Shown piece after piece: positions 1-10,594 of a stretch of 14,264 nt of DNA (its first letter is position 1; each line of letters begins with the position of its first letter). The position numbers and the translations under genes are program-made. The stretch lies in contig MU119889.1 of the NCBI GenBank assembly GCA_014904845.1, forward strand, positions 1 through 14,264, written 5' to 3'. This DNA is from Acephala macrosclerotiorum (lineage: Eukaryota; Ascomycota; Leotiomycetes; Helotiales; Mollisiaceae). The notes beneath the pieces were generated by a model, which saw only the letters and a program-made list of their open reading frames with translations, was not told where the DNA came from and did no database searches.

Positions 1-642
1 TTTTTTTTAATTTATTTTTTTATTCGAATTTTAAAGTAATTCGTATTTAAAAACTTTTTTAAAGTTTTATTAAATATTGATTTTATTATAATATTCGTTA
101 AATTATTTTAATCGTTAATTTATCGAATTTTTTATAGTTTTTTGCGTTTATACAATTGACGAAAAATTATAATATCGATTATAAAACGTTTCTCTTTAAT
201 CGTTCTTAGTTTGATTAAACACTCGTATAGCAAATATGAATTTATACAAACGATTATTGAAATCTTAAAAAAATCGAATTATTAAATAATCATATTAATA
301 ATAAATTCGATTACAATTACTATATCGATTTTTTCTATTATACTATATATCTCAAAAATTAAAACGTTTTTAATAACGCGTTTACTTTTAATAAAACTAT
401 AATAAATAAAATTTCTTTTGATCTCAAATTTTTTATCGTTCAATTAACGTTTATTTATTAGAATAATTTCATATTCAATCTAAAAACTAAAATTTTTATT
501 GTTTGTAAATAAACTATCGACAAAAACGAAAAATTTTACTGTAAACAAATCGAAAACAATATATTTAAATTTTCGATTTAAATTTTTAATTTACTATTTT
601 AATCTCTTATTCAACGTAATAATTTCTTTTTTCGTTGAATTT
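1..642 (+). pseudogene. Possible decayed reading frame, frame 1, family unknown, cut by window start
   Basis: Frame 1 from the window start to base 642 has 214 codons and only eight stops, at 37, 109, 157, 283, 400, 403, 445 and 481. Seven are TAA and one is TGA. That is roughly one third of the stop density of a comparable stretch I read (frame 3, about 2010-2560). The longest open runs are 160-282, 286-399 and 484-642. TAA can arise from CAA, CAG or TGG by C-to-T change on either strand, and TGA from CGA, so the frame could have been open before RIP-like mutation. The run 184-282 reads as a plausible mixed-charge segment (KRFSLIVLSLIKHSYSKY and onward). I recognise no domain. It may be part of a transposon ORF beginning outside the window, or chance. 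Confidence 0.25.
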
Positions 643-3615
643 TAATATTGAATAGTAATAAACAAATCGAAAACTATTTTAAATTAATAAATTGTAATAA
701 TATAAATTTCTTTAATTCGTTATTTTTAATACTTAATTTGAAAATTAAATAATTTAATATTTACTAGTTTAATTTTTTAATTTTTTAATTTTAGTCTTTT
801 TATCGTAATTGAATCGTATTTTCAAATTGAATTAAAATGCATTTATTGAAAATCAATAGTATTTTTAGTATTAAAATTTTTTTAAATTTAATTAAAAATT
901 TAATTTTATTGAATTCATTTTCTTTGAAAATAAAAATTTTTTCTTTTACTAATATAAACGTATTATCGATTTACATTTTAATAACGTCGAAAAATCTTTT
1001 AATAATTGTAATTAGAAAACAAAAATCGTATATCGATATAACTATAAATAATTTCTTTTTATAATACTTATAATACGTAGTTTATTAGTGTATTTTTATT
1101 TTCGCAATTTTATATAAAAACTTCAAAATAATTATAATTGTATTTAATAAATATAAATAGTAAATTTCTTTCGATAAACGTATTAATATAAATCGTTAAA
1201 AATTTATCGTAAATTAAATATAAATTTAAATAATATTACGAAACTATATTCTAATTTTTTTATTTAAAAATTGAATTAAAAAAAGTATTAAAACGACAAT
1301 TAATCGTTAATTAATTTTTTATATTATCGAGAATTGTATAAAAATCAATTTTTTTTTTTTATTGTTATATTTTTAAATTACTAGTTTCGATTTCTCGTAA
1401 AAAATATCGATAGTTTTATTTTTAATTTTATTAATTAGTCTCGAATTGAAAATTCGAATTTTAATATACTTATTAAAATCGTATTAAACGAAATTAAAAA
1501 AATTTTCTATAATCAAATTATCGATTTTTTTTTTTAAAACGCTTTAAATAATTATTCAAAAATTGTAATTATATTTTCTTTTTATAGTTTTAATAATAAT
1601 TTTATATCGTTTTTTTTTATTTATTATAAAAACTATAAAAATCTTAATTTTTTCAATAATAATAATAAAAAATTAATTATTAAAATTTTTGTAATTTTTT
1701 TTATTGTTTTCAATAAAATTATAATATTTATTTTATTTAAATTTTTTATTATATATATTTTTATTTTGTGATTTTTTTAAGCGTTTTCGATTATATTTTT
1801 TAATTAATTTTTCGTTTATTTCGTTCGATTAAAAAAACAAAAAAGTTTTTTTTTAATTTTTTTAATTATTTTTTTGATTATTAATTCGATTATAAACTTT
1901 TAATACTTTTTTTTTCGTATAATAAAATTTAACGATTATTAAATGGAAATTAATCAATTTATAAAATATATCGATTATATATATTTTTTTATCAATTATT
2001 AGTAATTTATATAATTTTTTTTATTCGCTTTTTTTATATTAAATGCGTACTTTAAATAGAATTAGTAAATTTAATATAGATTTCGTATTTGAATCGTTTT
2101 TTATTAAAAGCGCGTCGTTAATTTAATATTAAATATATAAATAACGTACTTTTTTAATAATTACTCGAATTATTTCAATTCTTTTAATAATTAATAATAA
2201 TAACGTATTGTTATTAATTATTTTAAAATATACTTTAAAAACTAGTAATATAAATACAATATTATTCGATTTTATCGAATTATTAATAGTTTTAATTACT
2301 ATTTGTAAAATTATATTTTTATCGATTTGTTTTTCGATTAATTTATTATAAATAATTTTATAAACTCAATATAATAAAATGTAATATTTTTCTATTTTTT
2401 CTATATTATTATAAATTTCAACGAGTATTTTTTTGATTTTAATTACTATTATTTTAGCGTTTTATTGAAATTCTATAAACGAGAATTTTTTTTTGACGTT
2501 ATAAACAATATAATTTAATAATTTTTAATATATATCGATTTAATATATATATAATATATTTTATATTATTTTTATAGATATATTTTTTATAAATCTAATA
2601 ATTTAAAATATTGTAAACGAATTTACTATTTATAAAATTGATTTTCTATTTAAATATAAAATGTTGACAATAATCGAATAATTAAATTTATAATTATTTT
2701 ATAAAATAAATTTGAATTTTCTAAGTAATTGTTTATATATTTAATAATAATAATAATATTTAATAAAATATTAAATATATTTAATATTTACATTATAATT
2801 AATTCGTTAAAAAATTCTTATAAAACGTTATATTAATAAATAATTAAAATGTTTATATAATTAATATAATTTTATATCGATAAAATAATTTTAAATTAGA
2901 TTTTTTTTTAATTAATATAGTAGTATTTATAAATAGTTTTACTTTTTTACAATAAAAACGATTTTATTTTTTTGAATTAAAACATTTTTTAAATTATCGA
3001 GTTTTATATTTATAGTATTTATATTTTGAATATAAAATAAAAAAAATATATTTGTAAAAATAACGTGAAAAATAATAATATTTAATAAAATATTGATTCG
3101 AATAATTTCTTACAATAAAACAATACTTTTATTAAAGCGAATCTTATAAACTCCAATTGTAAATACATTTAATTGAACGTTAGTATCAAATTTTCGTAGT
3201 ACTATAAATTGCGATTGATCAACAATTAATATTTCGACGATTTTATTATTCGATATAATTCTTTGAAAAATCTTTAAAAAATATTGATTTTCGAAAGTAA
3301 AAAATGAATATTGATTCGATTCAAATAATTTAAACTATAATAATAGAATATTAAATATATTCTCTCTTATAATAATATAACAAATAAATTAATTATTTAA
3401 AATAATTATTATTTGCGTACTATTGATTTTTTCAAGTTTAATAAAATAATTCTTATTTTCATTTTTTATTTCTATATTTATTAGCAATTAATCAATTTCT
3501 ATTATTTGATTATTTTTCAATAAACTTTTTATTCTTTTGATTTTAATAAAAAAACTCTAATAATAAACTATTGTAATATTTCGATTTACTATATATTGAA
3601 CTTATTATTGAAACT

Positions 3616-3864
3616 TTGTATATACTTATTATTATTTTTTTATCGTATATTTTATTAATCAATATCTCGATTTACTATAAATATAGTATTTCTTCTAATA
3701 TAATTCTCTTTGAAATCTATAATTTCTATAATATTTACTTCGAAAATTTTCTCAATTTCAATATTTTCAATTTTATACTCGATCGCGTTTTTTGCTTCGT
3801 TCTCTATAAATACGATCGATTTAATTTTAATCGAATTCTTTTTTTTTTTAATTTTAAAAAATAA
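3616..3864 (+). pseudogene. Possible coding remnant, 82 codons, no family recognised
   Basis: This 82-codon frame is open but begins at TTG, so it is not a normal eukaryotic start and is best seen as an open piece of a longer, interrupted frame. Many codons end in C (ATC, TAC, TTC, CTC, CGC, TGC). Between 3601 and 3840 I count C at codon positions 1, 2 and 3 as about 10, 5 and 17 in this frame. Third-position C is a common codon preference of filamentous fungi, so this is mild evidence of former coding. The C-terminal half includes LDRVFCFVLYKYDRF, with several CpG-containing Arg/Asp codons. I compared it mentally with retroelement RT, RNase H and integrase cores and found no alignment that held. 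The local C:G ratio is strongly skewed to C. A functional small protein is unlikely. Confidence 0.25.
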
Positions 3865-5187
3865 AATCTAAATTATATTATTATATTTTACGTAATCGCA
3901 TTACAATATTTACTACTAATCGTAATTCAATGCAAATACTCTTAAAAATACTAATAAATTTATAAAAAATAAAATTGTACTTTTTAATATTTCGATAAAC
4001 GCTAATAATTTGATTTCACAAATTATATTCCGTTTAATATTTTAATAATAAATCTAATTAAATCTTTTGAAATTAATCGAAAAATATTTATAAATATTTC
4101 AATTTAATTTTTATTAAATTAATTATAATAATTTTTACTAAAATTGTTTTTTTTTATAAAAATATATATAATTAACGATTTTTTTTAATTTTAAAATAAG
4201 TTTTTATTATTATTATTAGCGTAATAAAATCGAATTTTTTTTTTAAAAATCTATTAAAATAAAACGCGTTTATACGTTTTATAAAACTAATCAAAAATAC
4301 TTTATTATATTGATTTTAAAATAATTCGATTTTATTATAGTAATTATAAAAAATCGATAATTTGTAATTAAAAATATCGTATAACTCTTTATTATACTTT
4401 TTATTATTAATATAAATTTTTATTAAATTCGTAAGCAATTTAATAAAAATACTTTATAAATTATTATATTAATTCGATTATTATTGAAAAAATTACTAGT
4501 AAATATATTGAATATTTTGTATTATATTAAACAAATTCGTATTTGTAGAAAAAATTGTAATAAAAAAAATATAAAAAGTATTCGTAGAAATAATCGTATT
4601 CATAATAAAAAAGTTCGTATTAATAATTGAAATCGTGAAAATAATTATATTTTAATTATTGAATATTAATATTAAAATATTTTGATTTACTAATTAAATT
4701 AATCGATTTTATTAAAATAAAAAATTTCTATTTTTCAATTAATCTACGATTTCTATTTGTATCTATTTATAAAACTTTTTTTATTGAAAAATTTTTTTAA
4801 ATTATTAATAATAAATTTTCTATTTTTCGATATTTAAATTTTGTAAATATATAAAAAGTCTTGTAAACGATATATAAAATTTTTGTGTATTAAACATAAA
4901 ATTTTTTACGAATAATTCTTAAAAGTTTTTTAAAAATATTTCTATAAATTACAATCAAAATATTTTTTTTTTTTATATATTTTAAAGTAATAAAAAATAT
5001 ATTTATTCAATATTATTTCATTGAAATTTTTATTATTCGTAAAATCGAAATTTTTTTTTATTTGTTTTTATTATAAAAAAATTTGATTTTAAATAAATTC
5101 GTTATTTTAAAAAATAATTATATAATAAATAATAAAAAAATTGAAAATTTTAATTCGAATTCGAATAAATATTATTATTAATATTTA

Positions 5188-5220
5188 TACGTTTTTAATC
5201 AAATAATAAATAAAAACGTA
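5188..5220. repeat. Short inverted repeat with 10-bp arms
   Basis: The arms TACGTTTTTA (5188-5197) and TAAAAACGTA (5211-5220) are perfectly complementary around a 13-base loop. Each arm carries one CpG. It could form a small hairpin but has no terminator-like or RNA context. In sequence this AT-rich such arms may occur by chance. Confidence 0.5.
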
Positions 5221-5614
5221 AAACTTTTTTTAAAAATTCGTTTTTAATATAAATTCGAATAAATTAATATAAACTTAAAATCGTTTTTACGTTTTTTTAT
5301 TCATTTTTCGTAAATATTATTATTCTATATAATAAATACAAATTTAAAAAATAAATATAAATTTAAAATCGTTCTCGTATTATTTTTTTTTAAGTTTTTA
5401 ATAATTTCAATATTTTTAATACGTTTCTATAAAAAAAATTTTGTAAATTTTTGTTTTTTTAAAAATATATTAATTATTTTAAATATTTTTTTACAAAAAG
5501 TAAATTATTTAAAAAAAAATTTTTTTTTGTAAATTAATTTTTTTTAAATAAAAATCTAATTATTTCGTAATTAATTGAACAATTACTAATCAATATTAAT
5601 ATTACTAGAAATAC

Positions 5615-5630
5615 TTATTACTAGTAATAA
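5615..5630. repeat. 16-bp perfect palindrome centred on CTAG
   Basis: TTATTACTAGTAATAA is a perfect palindrome. The half-sequence ATTACT...AGTAAT recurs as a small hairpin at 9257-9274 and 12461-12475. It lies about 100 bases before the GC-normal island at 5732. No protein-binding role can be assigned from sequence alone. Confidence 0.55.
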
Positions 5631-5731
5631 ATTAAAAACGAAATAAATAAATAAACTAAATAATTCGTTGATTAATTATTAATTCTAAATCTAATAAACG
5701 CGTAAAAATTGAAAAATATAATCTCAATTTT

Positions 5732-5773
5732 AACGCAAGCGGCGCTAGTCTTGATCTGGTTTAATATCGCACG
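5732..5773. other. Island 1: short unmutated GC-normal patch at a composition boundary
   Basis: From 5732 to 5773 the sequence abruptly has ordinary composition, with the core GCAAGCGGCGCTAGTC at 5735-5750. It retains CpA, CpT and GpG contexts that are almost absent around it. It lies exactly where the moderately AT-rich block I gives way to the nearly pure A/T block II. Such a remnant could be the end of a transposon (LTR edge, terminal inverted repeat or primer-binding region) or a scrap of older unique DNA between two RIP-mutated repeats. TGGT at 5757-5760 is compatible with the start of a primer-binding site, but no LTR ending in CA precedes it. I do not recognise it as tRNA or rRNA sequence. 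Strand and identity are unresolved. Confidence 0.5.
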
Positions 5774-8700
5774 TAATTATTAAATTAATATTGTATTTAC
5801 ATTAATAAATAATTAAAAAATATATATATTATTTTTAATATTATTATTATTATTATTATATTTAATATTAATTTTTATTTATTTAAATATATATAATTAA
5901 TAATTTTTTTAATATAATAAAAAATATTAAAATATTTTAATTATATTTTATTTAAATTAATTTATAATTTTTTTAATTTTAATTTAAAAATTTTAAAAAA
6001 ATTGTTTAAAATTATTTATTAATATATTAAATTATATAATATTTAATAATAAATTATTAATAATAAACGTTATATAATTATTATATATTTAATTTTTTAA
6101 AATATAATATTTTTAATAATATAAAATTTCATATAAATATTATTATTAAATAATATATATAAAAAAATAATTAAAATATATAAATATATATTTATTTAAT
6201 AAATAAAATAAAATATTAATATTATAATTTATAATTTATTTTAAATTTTTAATATATATTTTATTTATTAATTTATAAACGTTTTAAATTTAATAAAATA
6301 ATTAATATATAATAATTAAAAAAATTAATATTTTAAATTTATTAATAAAAAAATAAAAAAATAAAATTTTAATTTTAATTTAAAAATTACTATTAAAATT
6401 AAACGAATTTTTTAAAATAAAATTTTTTTTTAAAATAATAAAATCGAATATATTACAATAAAAATAAAAATAAAATTTATTAATAATATATTTATTTTTA
6501 TTTAATAATAAATAATTTTTAATATAAAAAAAATTATTATAAAAAAATAAAAATAAAATAAATATTAAAAAATTAAATATTTAAAATAAAAATAAAATAT
6601 AATAATAAAAAATATTATAGAATTTTTTTATTAAATAAAAATAAAAATTACAAATTTTAATAATTTTATAATAATTATTAAAAATAATTATTTTATATTT
6701 TTATATTAAATAAAAAAATTAATAATATATTAAAAAAAATTATTTATATTAATAAAAATAATAAAAATTATTATTATAATTCAAATATTATAATTTTGTA
6801 AATATATTAAAAAATATAATATAATTTAAAATCGTATATTAAATCAAATAATTTTTTCGATTAAAAATAAAAATTTTTAAAATAAAAAATAATAAATTTT
6901 TAAAATTTTTAAATAAAATTAAATACTTTTATAATAAATAATATATTTAAATAATTTAAATTCGAAAAAAAATTAAAATTAAAATTAATTCAATTAATAA
7001 AAAGTTTTATTAATCAAAAGAAAATAAAATAAAATAAAATATTAATAATAATATAATTATTTAATTTTAAATCGAATTTAAAAATATATATTTATATTAA
7101 ATTAATATTATTTTTTTACGAAAAATTTTTAAAAATCGTTTTATAATATATTAAATCGAATTGAAAAAATATTAAAATTATAAATCGATATTCGTTAATT
7201 AAAATTCAAATTTAAATTGAAATAATAAATTAATACGATTTTTAAATTATTTAATTTTAATAAAAATAAAATAAAAATAATTAAAAAAATAAAAAAAAAT
7301 AATTAAATAAAAAAATAAAAAATAATAAAAATTGAAAACGATTTTTTAAAATTCGAATATTATATTAATTTATATAATATTTATATTAATTACAAATATT
7401 AATACAAATAAAAAATAAAAAATAAAAAAAAATCAATTTATTTTTTCGATTTTAAAATCGTCGAATAATAAATAAAAAATCGAATATAAAATTTTTTAAG
7501 AAAAAATATTTTTAATATTATTATTTTTATTAGATTTAAAATAATATTATTTAAAATATATAAATTTTTTAATATTTTTTTTTAAATAATTATATATATT
7601 AAAATAATAATTTAAACATTAAATTTTATTAAATTATTCGTTTTTTATTTAATTTATAAAAACTATAAAATTTATAAATTTAATAAATTTCAATAAATAT
7701 AAATTTGAAATTAAAAATTAATAATAATATATAATTTTATTATTTAATATATTAAATAAAGTAATTAATATAAAAATTATAAATATTTTAATAATATTAT
7801 ATATAGAATTAAAATTTAATTTTTTATAGAATAAATAATAATATAATAATATATTTTTTTAAAATTTGAGAAAATATAATATAAATAAAAAATAAAAATA
7901 TTTTTTCGTATTTTAAAAAAAAATCGTATATTATAAATAGTTTTAATATATAATAATACTAGAAAATTCGTTTTAAAAATCGTATTTCTTATTAATAATA
8001 TAATAAAAAATTTGTATTATATATTAATATAATTATATTTGATTAAAAAAATTCGATTTTGTAAAAATTTGAAAAAATTCGTTCAATTTATTTAATCGAA
8101 AAATTTTAAATCGTATTTTAATTAAAATAATTAAAAATTATTTTTTTATATAATAATATTACTATTTAAACAATTAAAAAAAGTGTTTTATATATAGAGT
8201 ATATAAAAATCGAATAAATATAATAATATAAAAAAATAATCAAAATAAATATTTTTTTATAAATTTAATTAAATAATAATATAAACGTATTTTTAATATA
8301 AAAAAACGTAATAAAAATTAGAAATATATTAATACGTTTTAATCGTATAATAAATATATATAATATTAAAAAAACGTAATAATTAAATATTTAAAAAACG
8401 AAAAAAACTCTTTGAATTAATAATTTTTAAATAAATTAAATATTGAAATTGAAAAAAAAAAATTAATATAAATATTATTTATTATTTTTTATAAAAAAAT
8501 ATTTAAATAATAAAAATCAAAATCAATTAAATTATTTTTAATTTTAAAATAATAATAATTATAATAATTAAAATTTATAAATTCGTAAAAATAAAATTAT
8601 AATTATTAAAAATTTTTACGAAATATCGAATTATAATAAATTAAAATCAAATTAAAAATAATAAAAATCGTTAAAAATAACGAATAATTTATTAAATTGA

Positions 8701-9000
8701 AAAAAAAAATAATAATAATAATTTTCAATTTTTTTTAAAACGAATTATATTTACGATATAATTTTATTGTATAAAAATTATAAATAAATTCGTAGTAAAA
8801 AATAAAATAAAAAACAAAAATTAATAAAATATTTTATTGTAAAAATTTAAAACTTTTAAAAGTTTATTATAATATAAAATATTTAAAATAAAATATATTT
8901 TAATAATCGTATTTCGCGTTTAATAAAAACAAATTTTTATTTAATAAGTATTATAAAATAATTTTATCGCGAGAAAAGTTTAAAAAAAAGAAAATACATA
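5774..9000. other. Nearly pure A/T block II with residual CpG, no gene
   Basis: This is the most extreme part of the window. Bases 5801-6003 contain no G or C. Across 5801-6389 I find only six G or C bases (6004, 6068, 6069, 6130, 6280, 6281). Further right, C and G reappear almost only as TCG or ACG. Long runs of A-rich words such as AAATAAAAATAA give strong A-over-T skew in parts of 6300-8700. All frames are full of TAA stops. No gene, RNA or clear tandem array was recognised. The pattern fits end-stage RIP, where every CpA, CpT and CpC has been lost and only part of the CpG remains. Low-complexity AT expansion may contribute to the first 600 bases. Confidence 0.65.
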
Positions 9001-9005
9001 TAATA

Positions 9006-9025
9006 AAACGTAAAATATTACGTTT
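9006..9025. repeat. Hairpin, 8-bp arms and 4-base loop
   Basis: AAACGTAA (9006-9013) and TTACGTTT (9018-9025) are perfect reverse complements around AATA. It lies in the region (about 8900-9240) where CpG-containing bases become more frequent ahead of island 2. It has no T-run or gene context that would make it a terminator. Confidence 0.5.
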
Positions 9026-9245
9026 AAATCGAACGAAAAAATTAAAAAAATTTAAATATTTTATATGAAATAATTATTTTATTAATTAAAAAATTTGATT
9101 TTACGAAGTTTATTTTATAATATATTATTTAAATTGAGTATTGATTTTTCGAATTGAAATCAATCGATTAAACGAAACGAATAATTATAAGAAATTTATT
9201 CGAAAAATACTATTTATAAATTGTTTTAAATATTAATCGTAAAGT

Positions 9246-9372
9246 GATTATAATCGTATTACTAAAGAGTAATAAGACTAATTATCTCTCTATGATTTAC
9301 AGTATTTTACTATATCTAGTTAAATACTAGTTTGTGTTTATTAATATTTATTAGATTCTATAGAGAGTATTT
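9246..9372. other. Island 2: less-mutated 130-bp patch with nested inverted repeats, possible LTR or short element
   Basis: About 130 bases keep many CpA and CpT sites (for example GACTAATTATCTCTCTATG at 9276-9294) between flanks that have lost them. Three inverted repeats are present: TATTACT-AAAG-AGTAATA (9257-9274); CTCTCTAT (9286-9293) with ATAGAGAG (9360-9367); and, nested inside that pair, AGTATTT (9301-9307) with AAATACT (9322-9328). CTAG occurs at 9316-9319 and 9327-9330. On the minus strand the order is TCTCTATAGAATCTAATAAA followed by a CTAG-rich tail, which has the look of the R-U5 part of a fungal LTR with an AATAAA signal. This resemblance is general and not a match I can name. 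Other possibilities are a SINE- or MITE-like insert too short to trigger RIP, or a structured non-coding RNA. Confidence 0.4.
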
Positions 9373-9618
9373 TTATTAGAATTTTATTTATTTTAATAAT
9401 TATTTTTTAAAATTTATTATTATTTCGAAAATATATTTAAATAAAGTTTTTTTTATTTTAATATTTGAAAATAATATTAATATATTTTAATTTGATTAAA
9501 TATATATAATAATAAAATTAAAAAAATAACAAATTAAAATTTATTATAAAAAAATTAAAAAAATTATTGAAAATTAAAATAATATATTGAATTTAAATCG
9601 AGTTATAATATTTAAAAA

Positions 9619-10240
9619 ATAATAATTTGAAAAATATTTCGAATTTATATAAAATAAAAAAATTCGTATAATAATAATTTGAAAAATATTTCAAATTTTT
9701 ATTAAAATAAAAAATTTAAAATATAATAAATTAAAAAAATATTAAACGATTATATTAATTAAAAAATTTTAAAATATAACGTTTTAAAATTTTTTTAAAA
9801 TTGTATTAAATAATAAAATTCGAAATATAATAAATTAAAAAATTATATTAAATATATATTAAACAAAAAAAATTAAAATATAATAATTGAAAAATTATTT
9901 TAAGTTTATATTATATAAAGAAATCTAAAATACAATAAATTAAACAATTATATGGAATATATATTAAATAAAAAAAATTGAAATATAATAATTTAAAAAA
10001 TTATTTTAAATTTATACTAAATAAAAAAATTCGAAATATATTAATTTATAAAAATTTTCGAGATTAATATTATAATTACTTTGAAAAACATTTTAAAGTA
10101 ATATTATAAAAGTTTAAAAAAACATTTTTTGATTGTATTATAATAATTTGAAAAAATATTTAAAATTTATATTATAAAAATATTAAAAATTTATATTATA
10201 ACGATTTAATAAAATATTAAAAATTTATATTAATATTATT
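9619..10240. repeat. Degenerate 52-53-bp tandem array with dimeric alternation
   Basis: Clear unit starts are at 9619, 9671, 9723, 9776, 9827, 9880, 9932, 9985 and 10038, spaced 51 to 53 bases. A further unit starts at 10140, about two periods later, after a decayed stretch. Units begin ATAATAATTT (type A: 9619, 9671, 9880, 9985, 10140) or ATAATAAATT and close variants (type B: 9723, 9827, 9932). Each ends in an A-run followed by TTCGAAAT, TTTAAAAT, TTGAAAT or TCTAAAAT. Dimers 9827-9931 and 9932-10037 resemble each other more than adjacent monomers do, which suggests a higher-order repeat of about 105 bp. Unit 9776 is the most divergent. Faint copies may extend left to about 9500. No open frame spans the array, so this is a satellite and not a protein repeat. 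Confidence 0.8.
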
Positions 10241-10389
10241 TTCAATATTTCAAATACTTTTTTTGAATACAATATATAATATATTAATAAAAACAAAAAA
10301 GAAAAAAAACGTATAATATATTTATAAAACGAAAAATATTTATAAAACGTATTAAATTTTAAAAACAAAAAATCGATTAAATTATTATT

Positions 10390-10594
10390 TTAATCGATTA
10401 TTTTTTTTTAAATAGTTTTTTTAAACGGTTTTTTTAATCGATTTTTTTAATCGATTATTTTAATCGATTATTTTAATCGATTTATTTGAACGATTTTTTT
10501 AATCGATTTTTTTGATCGATTATTTTAATTAATTGTTTTGATTATTTGTTTAAATTATTTGTTTAAATTATTTATTTTAAACGATTTTTTTGAG
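10390..10594. repeat. 13-bp minisatellite array 1 (ATTTTTTTAATCG-like units)
   Basis: The CG core of the unit recurs at exact 13-base steps: 10426, 10439, 10452, 10465, 10478, 10491, 10504 and 10517 are CG; 10530, 10543, 10556 and 10569 are TA; 10582 is CG. That gives thirteen phased units. Position 10413 is also TA in register. An extra unit at 10395 is out of phase by five bases. Typical units are ATTTTTTTAATCG and ATTATTTTAATCG, with variants such as ATTTATTTGAACG. The last unit shares a 22-base exact word (10572-10593) with 11665-11686 at the start of array 2. The strict period, with CG or TA at the same site, indicates tandem expansion before C-to-T mutation on both strands. Confidence 0.9.

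Larger units (their letters stand above)
1..5731. other. AT-rich, RIP-like degenerate block I with no intact gene
   Basis: This stretch is very A+T-rich but still has scattered C and G outside CpG. In two sampled 60-base rows (181-240 and 3181-3240) about a quarter of bases are G or C, and one third to one half of the C are in CpG. Stop codons, almost all TAA, interrupt every frame I followed. No splice-site-supported gene, tRNA or rRNA was seen. The composition suits transposon-derived sequence after repeat-induced point mutation (C to T on both strands, CpG spared). Mutation here looks less complete than in the block that follows. I found no convincing LTR pair, terminal inverted repeat or transposase motif, so the original element is unidentified. 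The alternative is ordinary intergenic DNA of a very AT-rich genome, but that would not explain the CpG retention. Confidence 0.6.

Noticed and set aside
837..1064. 75-codon ATG-initiated open stretch on the plus strand
   Set aside because: Low-complexity Ile/Leu/Asn/Lys/Phe translation. C is not enriched at third positions (about 3, 9, 5 by position), no motif is present, and the frame is dense with stops just upstream and downstream. An open run of this length is expected by chance somewhere in 14 kb.
2101..2160. KAR-like residues in frame 3 recalling the copia reverse transcriptase entry motif
   Set aside because: The following residues (ARRQFN) cannot be derived from the conserved copia sequence by C-to-T or G-to-A changes, and stop density in this frame is at background.
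2749..3094. 24-bp perfect direct repeat (2749-2772 and 3071-3094)
   Set aside because: It is pure A/T and low complexity. At this composition about one such match is expected by chance in the window, and the flanks do not match, so it is not an LTR pair.
3781..3864. Resemblance of the 3616-3864 frame to Ty3/gypsy RNase H or integrase cores (VLYKYD, YDR)
   Set aside because: Spacing and key residues do not align. Several mismatches would require transversions, not RIP-type transitions.
5732..5773. tRNA or rRNA fragment
   Set aside because: No T-loop, anticodon arm or acceptor pairing can be formed, and the bases do not match rRNA segments I know.
6300..8800. CRISPR array or bacterial regulatory elements
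   Set aside because: No regular direct repeats with unique spacers, no ribosome binding sites ahead of open frames, and no terminator-like GC stems.
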